Source: Knoellia remsis
GTDB taxonomy: Bacteria > Actinomycetota > Actinomycetes > Actinomycetales > Dermatophilaceae
Reading direction: 5' to 3'
Assembly: GCF_003002895.1 (NCBI RefSeq)
Contig: NZ_PVTI01000001.1
Location: 186,001-250,000 of the forward strand
DNA: 64,000 nucleotides
Within the stretch, counting starts at the first letter, position 1. Each line of letters starts with the position of its first letter. Below, one piece after another: positions 33,318 through 45,777 of this stretch. The translations under genes were made by a program, and so were the position numbers. The notes under the pieces were generated by a model. The model worked only from the letters and a program-made list of their open reading frames with translations, searched no databases and was not told where the DNA came from.

Positions 33318-34241
33318 TCAGTCGCGCTCGGGAGAGTCCGACAGGACCTCGGCGACGGCGCGGTCACCCAAGGGCGCGAGGGCGTGTCCGCGCGGCGCGT
33401 AGATCCAGTGGGCCAGGTGGCCCTGGATCGCGGCGAACGCCCGGCCCCATGCCCACGACACGTCGTCGACCTCGAGCAGCGACCGCAGCCTGGCCCGACC
33501 GGCCCGGTCGAGAACCCACCACGCCGGTGAGAGGTCGGTCGCGGCATACCCGGTCGTGAGCGTCCCGAAGTCGAGCAGGCCGACGAGCTCGTCGCCACGG
33601 GCGACGAGGTTGCCGGGGATGAGGTCGGCGTGGAGGAGGACCGGCGTGCTGTCGGGTGTGCCTGCGGCCAGGGCATCGTCGACGACGGCGCGGACCCTCT
33701 CCGGGGCGACCGGACCGGAGACCGCGTCGTCCGGCTGGTCCAGGCCCTCGGCCCGGTCCCTGAGGTGACCGCCGCGGGAACCCTGCGGCCAGTCCTCGGC
33801 AGGCACCTCGCCCAGACCGAACGACCGCAGCGCGGCAAGCGTCTCGGCCACCGTGTCCGCCCAGCCGAGCGGGACCTCTCCCGAGAGCACCCGCGCGGAG
33901 GCGTCCTCGCCCGCGATCCAGCGGTTCACCGTCCACGCGTGCGGGTAGTCCTCGCTCGGTGACCCGACGTGCTCGATGACCGGGATCTCGAGCGGGAGCC
34001 GGCCCTGCAACCGCGGCAGCCAGTCGATCTCCTTGCGCAAGCCGGTCTCGGCGTCGTCGTTGCGAGGCACGCGCACGAGCAGGTCGGTGCCGAGACGGAA
34101 GGTCCGGTGCTCGGTGCCGGAGGTCGTCATCGGCGAGAGCTCCAGGGCCCGCCACCGTGGGCACTGGTCGTCGACGAGGGAGCGCACGAGGTCGTCGGTC
34201 ACGGGCGTCTCGCCGTCGAAGAGGGTGGTCATGCGGGTCAT
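33318..34241 (-). CDS. Aminoglycoside phosphotransferase (APH)-fold kinase-like protein
   Basis: A 307-residue member of the APH/choline kinase superfamily. The catalytic loop reads LLHADLIPGNLVARGDELVG (HxDxxxxN) and is followed by the metal-binding DFGTLTTGYAATDLSPAWW. The N-lobe shows TFRLGTDLLVRVPRNDDAETG. ATG at 34239-34241 is used; the ATG at 34232 is an equal option, and neither has a good ribosome site. It is the first gene of a reverse-strand pair with the deaminase and is divergent from tyrS. Chromosomal APH-fold proteins like this usually act on metabolites; nothing here indicates drug resistance. Confidence 0.85.
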   Translation of the reverse strand: MTRMTTLFDGETPVTDDLVRSLVDDQCPRWRALELSPMTTSGTEHRTFRLGTDLLVRVPRNDDAETGLRKEIDWLPRLQGRLPLEIPVIEHVGSPSEDYPHAWTVNRWIAGEDASARVLSGEVPLGWADTVAETLAALRSFGLGEVPAEDWPQGSRGGHLRDRAEGLDQPDDAVSGPVAPERVRAVVDDALAAGTPDSTPVLLHADLIPGNLVARGDELVGLLDFGTLTTGYAATDLSPAWWVLDRAGRARLRSLLEVDDVSWAWGRAFAAIQGHLAHWIYAPRGHALAPLGDRAVAEVLSDSPERD

Positions 34242-34298
34242 CCCACACGCCGGTGCTGGGCGTCGTCCACTGACTTCGGCGTGGCAGGCTAGCGCTTC

Positions 34299-35558
34299 GT
34301 GAACGACATCCTTGCCGAACTCCAGTGGCGCGGCCTCGTCGCGCAGACGACCGACGAGGAGGCGCTGCGGGCGGCCCTGACGGACGGCCCGATCACGGCC
34401 TACTGCGGCTTCGACCCGACGGCCCCGTCGCTCCACTTCGGCAACCTCGTCCAGCTCATCGTCCTGCGCCACCTCCAGCGGGCGGGCCACCGCGTCATCT
34501 GCCTCGTCGGGGGCTCGACCGGCCTCATCGGTGACCCACGACCGACGTCGGAGCGCATCCTCAAGACCAAGGAGCAGACGGCCGAGTGGGTCGCCCGGAT
34601 CCAGGAGCAGGTCCGGCCGTTCCTCGCGTTCGAGGGCGACAACGCGGCGGTCATGGTCAACAACCTCGACTGGACCGCGCCCATGTCGGCCCTCGACTTC
34701 CTGCGTGACGTCGGCAAGCACTTCCGCGTGAACCAGATGGTCAAGAAGGACGCGGTCGCGGCGCGGCTGAACTCCGACGAGGGCATCTCCTACACAGAGT
34801 TCAGCTACCAGCTGCTCCAGGGCCTGGACTACCTCGAGCTCTTCCGTCAGTTCGGGTGCACGCTGCAGACCGGCGGCAACGACCAGTGGGGCAACCTCGT
34901 CGCCGGCTCCGACCTCATCCACCGCGTCGAGGGCGAGTCGGTCCACCTCCTCACGACCCCGCTCATCACCGACTCGTCGGGGGAGAAGTTCGGCAAGAGC
35001 GCCGGCAACGCGGTGTGGCTCGACGGCTCCATGACGAGCCCGTACGCCTTCTACCAGTACTGGCTCAACGTCGAGGACGCCTCGGTCGTCAAGCTGCTCA
35101 AGGTCTTCACCGACCGCAGCCGGGAGGAGATCGCCGAGCTCGAGCGACAGGTGGAGCAGGAGCCGTTCCGGCGGGCGGCGCAGCGAGCCCTCGCCGCAGA
35201 CGTGACCACCCTCGTCCACGGCGCCGAGGCGACGGCTGCGGTCCAGGCAGCCTCCGAAGCGCTGTTCGGCAGGGGTGACCTCGCCCTGCTCGACGAGGTG
35301 ACGCTGCGGGACGCGACGGCGGAGCTGCCCGGGGGAGAGGTGTCGCCGGGGATGTCGATGACCGACGCCCTCGTCGCCGTCGGTCTCGTCGAGTCCCGCA
35401 ACGCCGCACGCCGGGCGATCGGCGACGGGGGCGCGTCGATCAACGGCGAGAAGGTCACCGACCCCGAGCTGCCCCTCACCGAAGGCCACTTCCTGCACGG
35501 GTCCGTGGCCATCCTGCGTCGCGGTCGCAAGTCCATGGCTGCCGGTCGTCGCGCCTGA
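34299..35558 (+). CDS. tyrS: Tyrosine-tRNA ligase
   Basis: Class I synthetase charging tRNA-Tyr, 419 residues. The N-terminal Rossmann domain has YCGFDPTAPSLHFGNLVQL with HFGN as the HIGH motif. Then come the tyrosine pocket lines YTEFSYQLLQGLDYLEL and GGNDQWGNLVAG, and the KMSKS loop as KFGKS in SSGEKFGKSAGNAVW. The C-terminal S4 RNA-binding domain holds ARRAIGDGGASINGEKV. GTG at 34299 has no clear ribosome site, and the gene is divergent from the APH gene (57 bases). It is followed by the rRNA promoter region. Confidence 0.96.
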   Translation: MNDILAELQWRGLVAQTTDEEALRAALTDGPITAYCGFDPTAPSLHFGNLVQLIVLRHLQRAGHRVICLVGGSTGLIGDPRPTSERILKTKEQTAEWVARIQEQVRPFLAFEGDNAAVMVNNLDWTAPMSALDFLRDVGKHFRVNQMVKKDAVAARLNSDEGISYTEFSYQLLQGLDYLELFRQFGCTLQTGGNDQWGNLVAGSDLIHRVEGESVHLLTTPLITDSSGEKFGKSAGNAVWLDGSMTSPYAFYQYWLNVEDASVVKLLKVFTDRSREEIAELERQVEQEPFRRAAQRALAADVTTLVHGAEATAAVQAASEALFGRGDLALLDEVTLRDATAELPGGEVSPGMSMTDALVAVGLVESRNAARRAIGDGGASINGEKVTDPELPLTEGHFLHGSVAILRRGRKSMAAGRRA

Positions 35559-35625
35559 TTCCCTTGTGGCACAAGTCTTTTCGGTATGCCGTGTGCCCAC
35601 CGTGACCGTGCGGGGGGCCGCCGAT

Positions 35626-35655
35626 TTGTGTTCCGTCGGGAACGTCCTCTACTGT
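35626..35655 (+). promoter_or_regulatory. Candidate rrn promoter P1
   Basis: TTGTGT at 35626-35631 and TACTGT at 35650-35655 with an 18-base spacer. It is the most upstream of three well-spaced candidates in the 738-base gap between tyrS and 16S rRNA. Confidence 0.55.
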
Positions 35656-35908
35656 TCTCGACGTCAGCCCGACAGGGAGGAACGGACACCACCGCGTGAG
35701 GCCGAGAGGCGCACACGAAGTAGGCCGGTCCCGGGGCACACCCCATCCATCCGACACGGTGGCAGCACCAGTCGGACAGACATCGGAAAAAGATGTCGCG
35801 GACGGGAAGATCCCGCTCGAGCCCGGTGTTGGACACAGGGCTGACAGGGTCCGCATGGGCCCGAGCAGCAGGATCACCCACCAGGCCAGATCAGCGCGAG
35901 ACGCGGAT

Positions 35909-35938
35909 TTGGAACGGCCGCCGAGAGGCTGCTAGAGT
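35909..35938 (+). promoter_or_regulatory. Candidate rrn promoter P2
   Basis: TTGGAA at 35909-35914 and TAGAGT at 35933-35938, spacer 18 bases. This is a good match to the housekeeping sigma consensus for a high-G+C genome. Confidence 0.6.
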
Positions 35939-35999
35939 GGGAGCCCCGCAGAGATCCAAGCGCGATCTTCTCCGGCCGCTCCAAGAGCGGGTCACGGAG

Positions 36000-36029
36000 T
36001 TGACGCCCAAGCATGGACGCGGGTAAGTT
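36000..36029 (+). promoter_or_regulatory. Candidate rrn promoter P3 (strongest)
   Basis: TTGACG at 36000-36005 and TAAGTT at 36024-36029, spacer 18 bases, the best consensus match of the three. A transcript from here would pass through the boxA-like antitermination site about 50 bases downstream. A further TTGACA at 36196-36201 lacks a good -10 element. Confidence 0.7.
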
Positions 36030-36084
36030 GGAACAGTTGCCCCGGATCACGACCCACCGAGTCGGGTGATGGTGCGCGTCCGAA

Positions 36085-36101
36085 CCTTGAGAACTCAACA
36101 G
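36085..36101 (+). promoter_or_regulatory. BoxA-like antitermination site in the rrn leader
   Basis: CCTTGAGAACTCAACAG resembles the conserved leader element that binds Nus factors in actinobacterial rRNA operons. A related copy, GTTGAGAACTACACAG, occurs in the 16S-23S spacer at 38120-38135, as expected for antitermination across a long operon. Confidence 0.65.
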
Positions 36102-36228
36102 CGTGTCAAAAATCGATGCCAATAACCTCGTCTCGAGGTGATGGCGAGCCGGCCACCGGTCGGATCGTGATCGCTCTCGAACGAAAATCCTTTGGTTGAC
36201 AACGATCATCTAGCAAATGCTAGTTGTT

Positions 36229-36243
36229 CTTGCTCAGCCAGTG
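36229..36243 (+). other. 5' arm of the 16S rRNA processing stalk
   Basis: CTTGCTCAGCCAGTG here can pair imperfectly with CACTGGTCGCGCAAG at 37829-37843, just after the 16S end. Together they would form the double-stranded stalk cut by RNase III to release pre-16S. A nearby small inverted repeat, CTAGCAAATGCTAG, is at 36210-36223. Confidence 0.55.
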
Positions 36244-36296
36244 TGACAACCCTTCAACGGGTTTAGTTTTTCACGACTTCGGTCGTGAGCTGAACA

Positions 36297-41270
<4,974 letters not shown>

Positions 41271-41341
41271 ACTCAAAAGTTTTGCTCGCGTCCACTGTGC
41301 AGTTCCCGAGATACGGTCGGGAAGATCGACATCTCCATAGA

Positions 41342-41460
41342 GTTTCGGCTGTCATAGCGAAGGGGAAACGCCCGGCTCCATTCCGAACCCGGAAGCTAAG
41401 CCCTTCAGCGCCGATGGTACTGCACTGGTGACGGTGTGGGAGAGTAGGACGCAGCCGGAC
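41342..41460 (+). rRNA. 5S ribosomal RNA
   Basis: About 119 bases from GTTTCGGCTGTCATAGCG to GGACGCAGCCGGAC. It contains the conserved CATTCCGAACCCGGAAGCTAA and GGGAGAGTAGG segments, and the ends pair as helix I (GTTTCGGCTG with CAGCCGGAC). It is 71 bases after 23S and ten bases before the operon terminator. Ends may be off by one or two bases. Confidence 0.95.
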
Positions 41461-41469
41461 ATACTTTCC

Positions 41470-41503
41470 AGAAATGGCCCGCCGACATCGGCGGGCCATT
41501 TCT
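41470..41503 (+). terminator. rRNA operon terminator
   Basis: A perfect 16-bp stem, AGAAATGGCCCGCCGA (41470-41485) with TCGGCGGGCCATTTCT (41488-41503), and a two-base nominal loop (four to six when relaxed). It lies directly after 5S and is followed by CATTTCT. This is the strongest rho-independent-type terminator in the window. Confidence 0.9.
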
Positions 41504-41589
41504 CATTTCTGGACGGTTTCGGGCCCTGCACGCCGGCCCTAGACTGACGACGACTCGCCGGCCACACCGGTCCGAACTGGAGGATGAAC

Positions 41590-42642
41590 GTGAGCGACAA
41601 CCGTGACGCACGAGGCAGTGGGGGTCCTGGCGGTCGGTCACGAGGTAGCGGTGCGGGAAGCGGTCGAGGCCGCTTCCCGGGCGGCAGCCGCGGTGCCGGT
41701 GGACGTCGGGACGACCACCAAGGTGCACGAGGCCATCAGGACCGCGCGGGCCGTGGTGGCCCGCGCCGTGACGACGGCGGAACGGAGCGCGGCTTCGAGC
41801 GCCGGGACTCCGCGGGCCGCGGGCGACCGCCCCGGGCCGGTGCCGAGCGTGACCGTGAGCAGCGCGGGGGCCCGCGCCTCGCGCCGAAGAAGCCGCGGCT
41901 GCCCGAGCCCCGCATCCCCGAGGGTGTCACCGGCAAGGAGCTCGACCGGTCCGTGCACCAGCAGCTGCGCACCCTGAGCAAGGAGAACGCCGAGGGCGTG
42001 GCCCAGCACCTCGTCATGGTGGCGGCGCTCCTCGAAGCCGAGGAGTTCGACGCAGCGATGGCACACGCCGAGACGGCGGTGCGACGAGCCGGGCGTGTGC
42101 CGGCTGCCCGAGAGGCGCTCGGCATGGTCGCCTACCGCACGGGTGACTTCGCCCGAGCGCTCGGCGAGTTCCGGACCGTGCGCCGCATCAGCGGCTCTGA
42201 CCACCTGCTCCCGCTCATGGTCGACTCAGAGCGGGGCCTCGGCCGCCTCGACCGGGCGCTCGACCTCGCCCAGTCGCCGGAGGCCAAGCGACTGCCCGCA
42301 CAGGACCGGGTCGAGCTCGCGATCGTCGTGTCCGGGATCCGCCGCGATCTCGGCCAGACCGACGCGGCGCTGGTGGCACTCCAGATCCCCGAGCTCAAGC
42401 GCCCCAAGCAGCCTCGCCTCGCGTACGCCTACGCCGACACCCTGCTCGGCCTCGGGCGGGACGAGGAGGCTCGCGAGTGGTTCCAGCGTGCTGCGGACGC
42501 CGACGAGGACTACGAGACCGATGCCGTCGAGCGGCTCGAGGAGCTGGACGGGATCGCCGTGACGGACCTCCTGCCCGGGGAGGAGGAGCTGGCGCCGCTG
42601 CCTCCAGAGGAGCGGACCGGCGACGGAGCCGACCGGGCGTGA
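41590..42642 (+). CDS. TPR protein with an Arg/Gly-rich disordered N-terminus
   Basis: A 350-residue protein. Residues 1-95 are almost only Gly, Arg, Ser and Asp, with RGG/GRG repeats (GGPGGRSRGSGAGSGRGR, and GRGGPRRDDGG). Such stretches bind RNA in other organisms. After a linker (PKKPRLPEPRIPEGVTGKEL), residues 120-320 form helical tetratricopeptide-like repeats (ALLEAEEFDAAMAHAETAVR, ALGMVAYRTGDFARALGEFR, YADTLLGLGRDEEAREWFQR). The C-terminus is acidic. GTG 41590 is preferred to ATG 41584 because TGGAGG at 41577-41582 then sits seven bases away. A TPR gene at this place after tyrS/rrn is common in actinobacteria. RNA or ribosome-related function is a guess. Confidence 0.88.
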   Translation: MSDNRDARGSGGPGGRSRGSGAGSGRGRFPGGSRGAGGRRDDHQGARGHQDRAGRGGPRRDDGGTERGFERRDSAGRGRPPRAGAERDREQRGGPRLAPKKPRLPEPRIPEGVTGKELDRSVHQQLRTLSKENAEGVAQHLVMVAALLEAEEFDAAMAHAETAVRRAGRVPAAREALGMVAYRTGDFARALGEFRTVRRISGSDHLLPLMVDSERGLGRLDRALDLAQSPEAKRLPAQDRVELAIVVSGIRRDLGQTDAALVALQIPELKRPKQPRLAYAYADTLLGLGRDEEAREWFQRAADADEDYETDAVERLEELDGIAVTDLLPGEEELAPLPPEERTGDGADRA

Positions 42643-43535
42643 GGCTGAGCGAGCGCTACGACGCGATCGTCTGCGACCTCGACGGCGTCGTCTACCGCGG
42701 TGAGCCCGCGGTGCCGTATGCCGTGGAGTCACTTGCGGGTGCTGGCCTGCCGGTGCAGTTCGCGACGAACAACGCGTCACGGACTCCCGGCGACGTCGCC
42801 GCCCACCTGCGCCGGCTCGGGCTCGACGTGCAGGACGGTGACGTCGCGACGAGCAGCCAGGCCGCAGCCTGGGTGCTCGAGCGACACGTTCAGGCGGGTG
42901 CGCGTGTGCTTGCCGTCGGGGGCGACGGTGTGGCTGCTGCGCTGCGGGAGCGCGGCTACGTGCCGGTGCACAGCGTGGCCGACGACCCTGCCGCGGTCGT
43001 GCAGGGCTACGGCGCCCAGGTGACCGCGACGGATCTGGCGCAGGCGGCATACGCGATCCAGCGCGGCGCCCTGTGGGTCGCGACGAACACCGACCACACG
43101 CTGCCCACCGCGGACGGTGAGGCGCCCGGGAACGGTGCACTCGTGCTCGCCGTCGGCGCGGCGGTCGGCCGCGGGCCGGAGGTGGTGGCCGGCAAACCGG
43201 ACGAGCCGCTCTACCTCATGTGCGCCGAACGCCTCGGCGTGCCACCGGAGCGGGTGCTCGCGATCGGCGACCGGCTCGAGACCGACATCGAGGGCGCCCA
43301 CAGCGCGGGGATGGACTCCCTGTTCGTCCTCACCGGCGTCCACGGAATCGCGGACGCCGTCCTCGCGCCGCCGCAGTGCCGACCGACGTATGTCGCCCGC
43401 GACCTTCGCGCCTTGGACGCACCTGTCGAGGAGCTCGCGCGGGTCTCCACGGCGCTGCGCGCCGAGTGGGAGCGTCGTGACCGCGGCGAGGACAGCGAGA
43501 ACCTGCCGTCCGACCTCGCCCAGCTCGTGACCTGA
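42639..43535 (+). CDS. HAD-superfamily phosphatase, subclass IIA (NagD-like)
   Basis: A 298-residue hydrolase with the HAD motifs in order: nucleophile Asp in CDLDGVVYRG (residues 12-21), motif II FATNNASRTPGD, Lys motif III in VAGKPDEPLY and Asp motif IV AIGDRLETDIEGAHSAGM. The alpha/beta cap between motifs II and III marks subclass IIA, which covers phosphoglycolate, nucleotide and p-nitrophenyl phosphatases. GTG 42639 overlaps the TPR gene stop by four bases. Substrate not known. Confidence 0.92.
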   Translation: MRLSERYDAIVCDLDGVVYRGEPAVPYAVESLAGAGLPVQFATNNASRTPGDVAAHLRRLGLDVQDGDVATSSQAAAWVLERHVQAGARVLAVGGDGVAAALRERGYVPVHSVADDPAAVVQGYGAQVTATDLAQAAYAIQRGALWVATNTDHTLPTADGEAPGNGALVLAVGAAVGRGPEVVAGKPDEPLYLMCAERLGVPPERVLAIGDRLETDIEGAHSAGMDSLFVLTGVHGIADAVLAPPQCRPTYVARDLRALDAPVEELARVSTALRAEWERRDRGEDSENLPSDLAQLVT

Positions 43536-43602
43536 CGGTCCGCCACGACTCGGCCCCGCCGAGTAGCGTGGGTCGGAACACCCCGAGCCTTCAGGAGGAG
43601 CC

Positions 43603-44460
43603 ATGGCCAAGCGGTCGATCCAGGGATACGTCCAGTTCGCGTCCGGACTGGGGGAGATGACGAAGGGCGCGGCGAAGGAAGCAGCGACCGAGCTCGTCGC
43701 GCTGACCAACAGCGACCTCTCCCCGAAGAAGGTGAGCAAGCAGGCCGGCAAGCTCGCCGACGACCTCATGTCCGCGGCGAACGCGAACCGCAAGAACATG
43801 GTCGCCCTCGTCCGCTCCGAGGTGGACAAGGCCGTCGGCCGGCTCGACATCGCATCCCTCCAGCGTGACGTCGCGGCTGTCAACGACACCGTGCAGGCGC
43901 TGCGCAGCCAGGTCGAGTACCTCGCGTCGAACCTCGCGACTCGCGGTTCCGCCGCGACGACGACCGCGGCCGCCGGCGCGAGCCGGGTGGCCGACGTCAC
44001 CGAGGACGCCGTCGCCGACACCGCCGCCGCGGCGACCAAGGCTCCCTCGCGGCGGCCGGCCCGCTCGGCCCTGAAGAAGTCGTCCGCGGCAAAGAAGAGC
44101 GCGAAGAAGGGCACGTCCACGGCCGCGGCGCCGGCCAAGAAGACGGCAAAGAAGGCGACGAAGAAGGCCGCGAAGACGTCGACCGCCGCGAAGAGCACCG
44201 CGTCGTCGGCACGGTCGACCGCGAGGAAGAGCACGACGACGTCCACGGCAAAGAGGTCGGCGGCGAAGAGGTCGGCGGCGAAGAAGTCCACCGCGAAGAA
44301 GTCGGCGGCCAAGACGTCGGCCGCGCGCAAGGCCCCGGCCAAGAAGACCTCGCGCGCCTCCGCGGCGAAGACGACGGCTCGCAAGAGCACGGCGCGCACG
44401 GGCAGCGGCACGGCCCGCAAGAGCACGGCCCGCAAGAGCACCGGGACGTCCTCCTCGTGA
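43603..44460 (+). CDS. Histone H1-like lysine-rich protein
   Basis: 285 residues in two parts. Residues 1-115 form an alpha-helical, probably coiled-coil domain (MAKRSIQGYVQFASGLGEMT, SLQRDVAAVNDTVQALRSQ). Residues 145-285 are a disordered tail made of Lys, Ala, Ser, Thr and some Arg with many AKK/KKS/RKS units (KKSSAAKKSAKKGTS, AKKTAKKATKKAAK, ARKSTARTG). This tail resembles histone H1 and mycobacterial HupB-type tails, suggesting DNA or RNA binding and nucleoid compaction. ATG 43603 follows AGGAGGAG (43592-43599). It overlaps the next gene, a very acidic protein, by four bases. A hairpin, ACTCGGC-CCC-GCCGAGT, sits at 43548-43564 in its upstream gap. Confidence 0.85.
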   Translation: MAKRSIQGYVQFASGLGEMTKGAAKEAATELVALTNSDLSPKKVSKQAGKLADDLMSAANANRKNMVALVRSEVDKAVGRLDIASLQRDVAAVNDTVQALRSQVEYLASNLATRGSAATTTAAAGASRVADVTEDAVADTAAAATKAPSRRPARSALKKSSAAKKSAKKGTSTAAAPAKKTAKKATKKAAKTSTAAKSTASSARSTARKSTTTSTAKRSAAKRSAAKKSTAKKSAAKTSAARKAPAKKTSRASAAKTTARKSTARTGSGTARKSTARKSTGTSSS

Positions 44461-44939
44461 CCGAGCAGCCCGAGACGCCGACCAGCCAGGACCTCACCCA
44501 GGGCGCAGCCGTGGACGAGGTGTCCTCGCAGACCGGGACGCCGTCCGGCCAGGACTTCACCCAGGGCGCAGCCGTGGACGAGGTGTCACAGGCCGGGGCA
44601 TCGGTCGATGGCGAGGCGACAGACAACCAGCATGACCCGGCCTACGCGGACGGGGCGCAGGCACCCGACGACGAGGCGCAGGAGCAGCCGGTGGGTGACG
44701 AGCTCACTGGCGACGACGTCACCGGAGATGACGTCATGCAGGACGACGTCACGCAGGACGACCTCACGGAGGACGCAGGCTCGCTCGGTGACGAGGCACC
44801 CGAGACGGGCGACCTCGTCATCGACGCCGCCCTGCGTGACCTCGCCGAGGCCCCTGCGGACGACCTCGACGCGCAGATCGAGCGGGGCGAGCAGGTCCAG
44901 CGCACCCTCCAGGGTCGGCTCAGCGACCTCGGGGGCTGA
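44457..44939 (+). CDS. Acidic repeat-containing hypothetical protein
   Basis: A 160-residue, strongly acidic protein (many Asp and Glu, almost no Lys) that starts at GTG 44457 and overlaps the H1-like gene by four bases. Residues 10-45 are two copies of a 21-residue unit around QDxTQGAAVDEVS. Residues 80-105 contain short DD(V/L)TxDD repeats. The C-terminus is helical and more ordered (LVIDAALRDLAEAPADDLDA, then a short ERGEQVQRTLQ helix). No known family is apparent. The opposite charges of neighbouring, cotranslated products suggest interaction or charge neutralisation, which is inference. Confidence 0.75.
   Translation: MTEQPETPTSQDLTQGAAVDEVSSQTGTPSGQDFTQGAAVDEVSQAGASVDGEATDNQHDPAYADGAQAPDDEAQEQPVGDELTGDDVTGDDVMQDDVTQDDLTEDAGSLGDEAPETGDLVIDAALRDLAEAPADDLDAQIERGEQVQRTLQGRLSDLGG
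44485..44587 (+). repeat. 63-nt tandem duplication inside the acidic protein gene
   Basis: A 40-base block beginning GCCAGGACCTCACCCAGGG at 44485-44524 recurs at 44548-44587 with one base change. The period is 63 bases (21 codons) and the frame is kept. Near-identity at synonymous sites points to recent duplication or ongoing copy-number change. Confidence 0.85.
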
Positions 44940-44940
44940 C

Positions 44941-45777
44941 ATCGGCCGTCTCGACGCCGAGCTCGTCCGCCGCGGGCTCGCCCGTTCCCGCGGCGAGGCG
45001 CGCGAGCTCATCGAGGCCGGACACGTCACCGTCGCGGGCCGCACCGCGCGCAAGGCCGCGACCACGGCGGGTGACGACGCCGACATCACGGTGACTGGTG
45101 CGGGACCGCGCTGGGTGGGGCGGGCGGCATACAAGCTCGACCACGCCTTCACGACGTGGGGCGACGACGGGCTCTCGGCCCGGGAGGCGGACTGCCTCGA
45201 TGTCGGCGCCTCGACGGGAGGGTTCACCCAGGTGCTGCTCGCCCGCGGCGCCGCGAGGGTCACGGCGCTCGACGTCGGTCACGGCCAGCTCGCGGCCGAG
45301 GTCGCCGATGACGTGCGGGTCGTCGAGCGCAGCGGCACCTCGATCCGTGACGTCGGACCGGACGACCTCGGCACGTTCGACGTCGTCGTGGGGGACCTGT
45401 CGTTCATCTCCCTCACCCTCGTCCTGCCGACGCTCGCCGAGCTCACCCGTCACGGCGGGCACCTCGTGCTGCTCGTCAAGCCGCAGTTCGAGGTGGGGCG
45501 GGGGAGGCTGAGCAAGAACGGGATCGTCACCGACTCACGTCATCGCCGGGAGGCGCTGGCCGCCGTCGTCGACGCGGCGCAGGACTCCGGGTTCGGTGTC
45601 CGCGGCCTGGTGCACAGCCCGATCGCGGGTGGCGAGGGCAATGTCGAGTACCTCCTGTGGGCACGGTCAGGGGTCTCGGGCACGATGGACCCGGACGAGC
45701 TGCGTGCCGTGATCCGGCACCTGGCCACCCCCGAGACACCACCCGACGTACCGCTGAGGAGGGACGACCATGAGTGA
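44941..45777 (+). CDS. tlyA: TlyA-type rRNA 2'-O-methyltransferase, no canonical start codon nearby
   Basis: Methylates 16S and 23S rRNA cytidines (2'-O) in actinobacteria. The protein has an N-terminal S4 RNA-binding domain (RLDAELVRRGLARSRGEARE) and a FtsJ/RrmJ-like methyltransferase domain with the SAM motif LDVGASTGGFTQVLLARGA (near residue 86), GDLSFISL and LLVKPQFEVGRG. Homology puts the start just before RLDAELVRRGL, but there is no ATG, GTG or TTG there. ATC at 44941 fits, directly after the previous stop (44937-44939), with GGGGG at 44931-44935. The nearest in-frame GTG lies about 100 bases upstream inside the acidic gene. About 278 residues from the ATC. Confidence 0.88.
   Translation: MGRLDAELVRRGLARSRGEARELIEAGHVTVAGRTARKAATTAGDDADITVTGAGPRWVGRAAYKLDHAFTTWGDDGLSAREADCLDVGASTGGFTQVLLARGAARVTALDVGHGQLAAEVADDVRVVERSGTSIRDVGPDDLGTFDVVVGDLSFISLTLVLPTLAELTRHGGHLVLLVKPQFEVGRGRLSKNGIVTDSRHRREALAAVVDAAQDSGFGVRGLVHSPIAGGEGNVEYLLWARSGVSGTMDPDELRAVIRHLATPETPPDVPLRRDDHE

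Noticed and set aside
33318-34241. Aminoglycoside resistance gene
   Set aside because: It shares only the APH kinase fold, sits in a housekeeping context with normal base composition, and has no mobile element nearby.
33318-35600. The APH frame extended upstream to 35600 (760 codons), antisense to tyrS
   Set aside because: The extra 450 residues are compositional shadow across tyrS. APH homology begins at 34241.
36196-36225. TTGACA at 36196 as a fourth rRNA promoter
   Set aside because: At 17-19 bases downstream there is no TANNNT hexamer, and the site overlaps a small inverted repeat more likely to be part of the processed leader.
43600-44460. The Lys/Ala-rich repeats of the H1-like gene as a mobile or DNA repeat element
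   Set aside because: The similarity is at the codon and amino-acid level with varied synonymous codons, as expected for a low-complexity protein tail.
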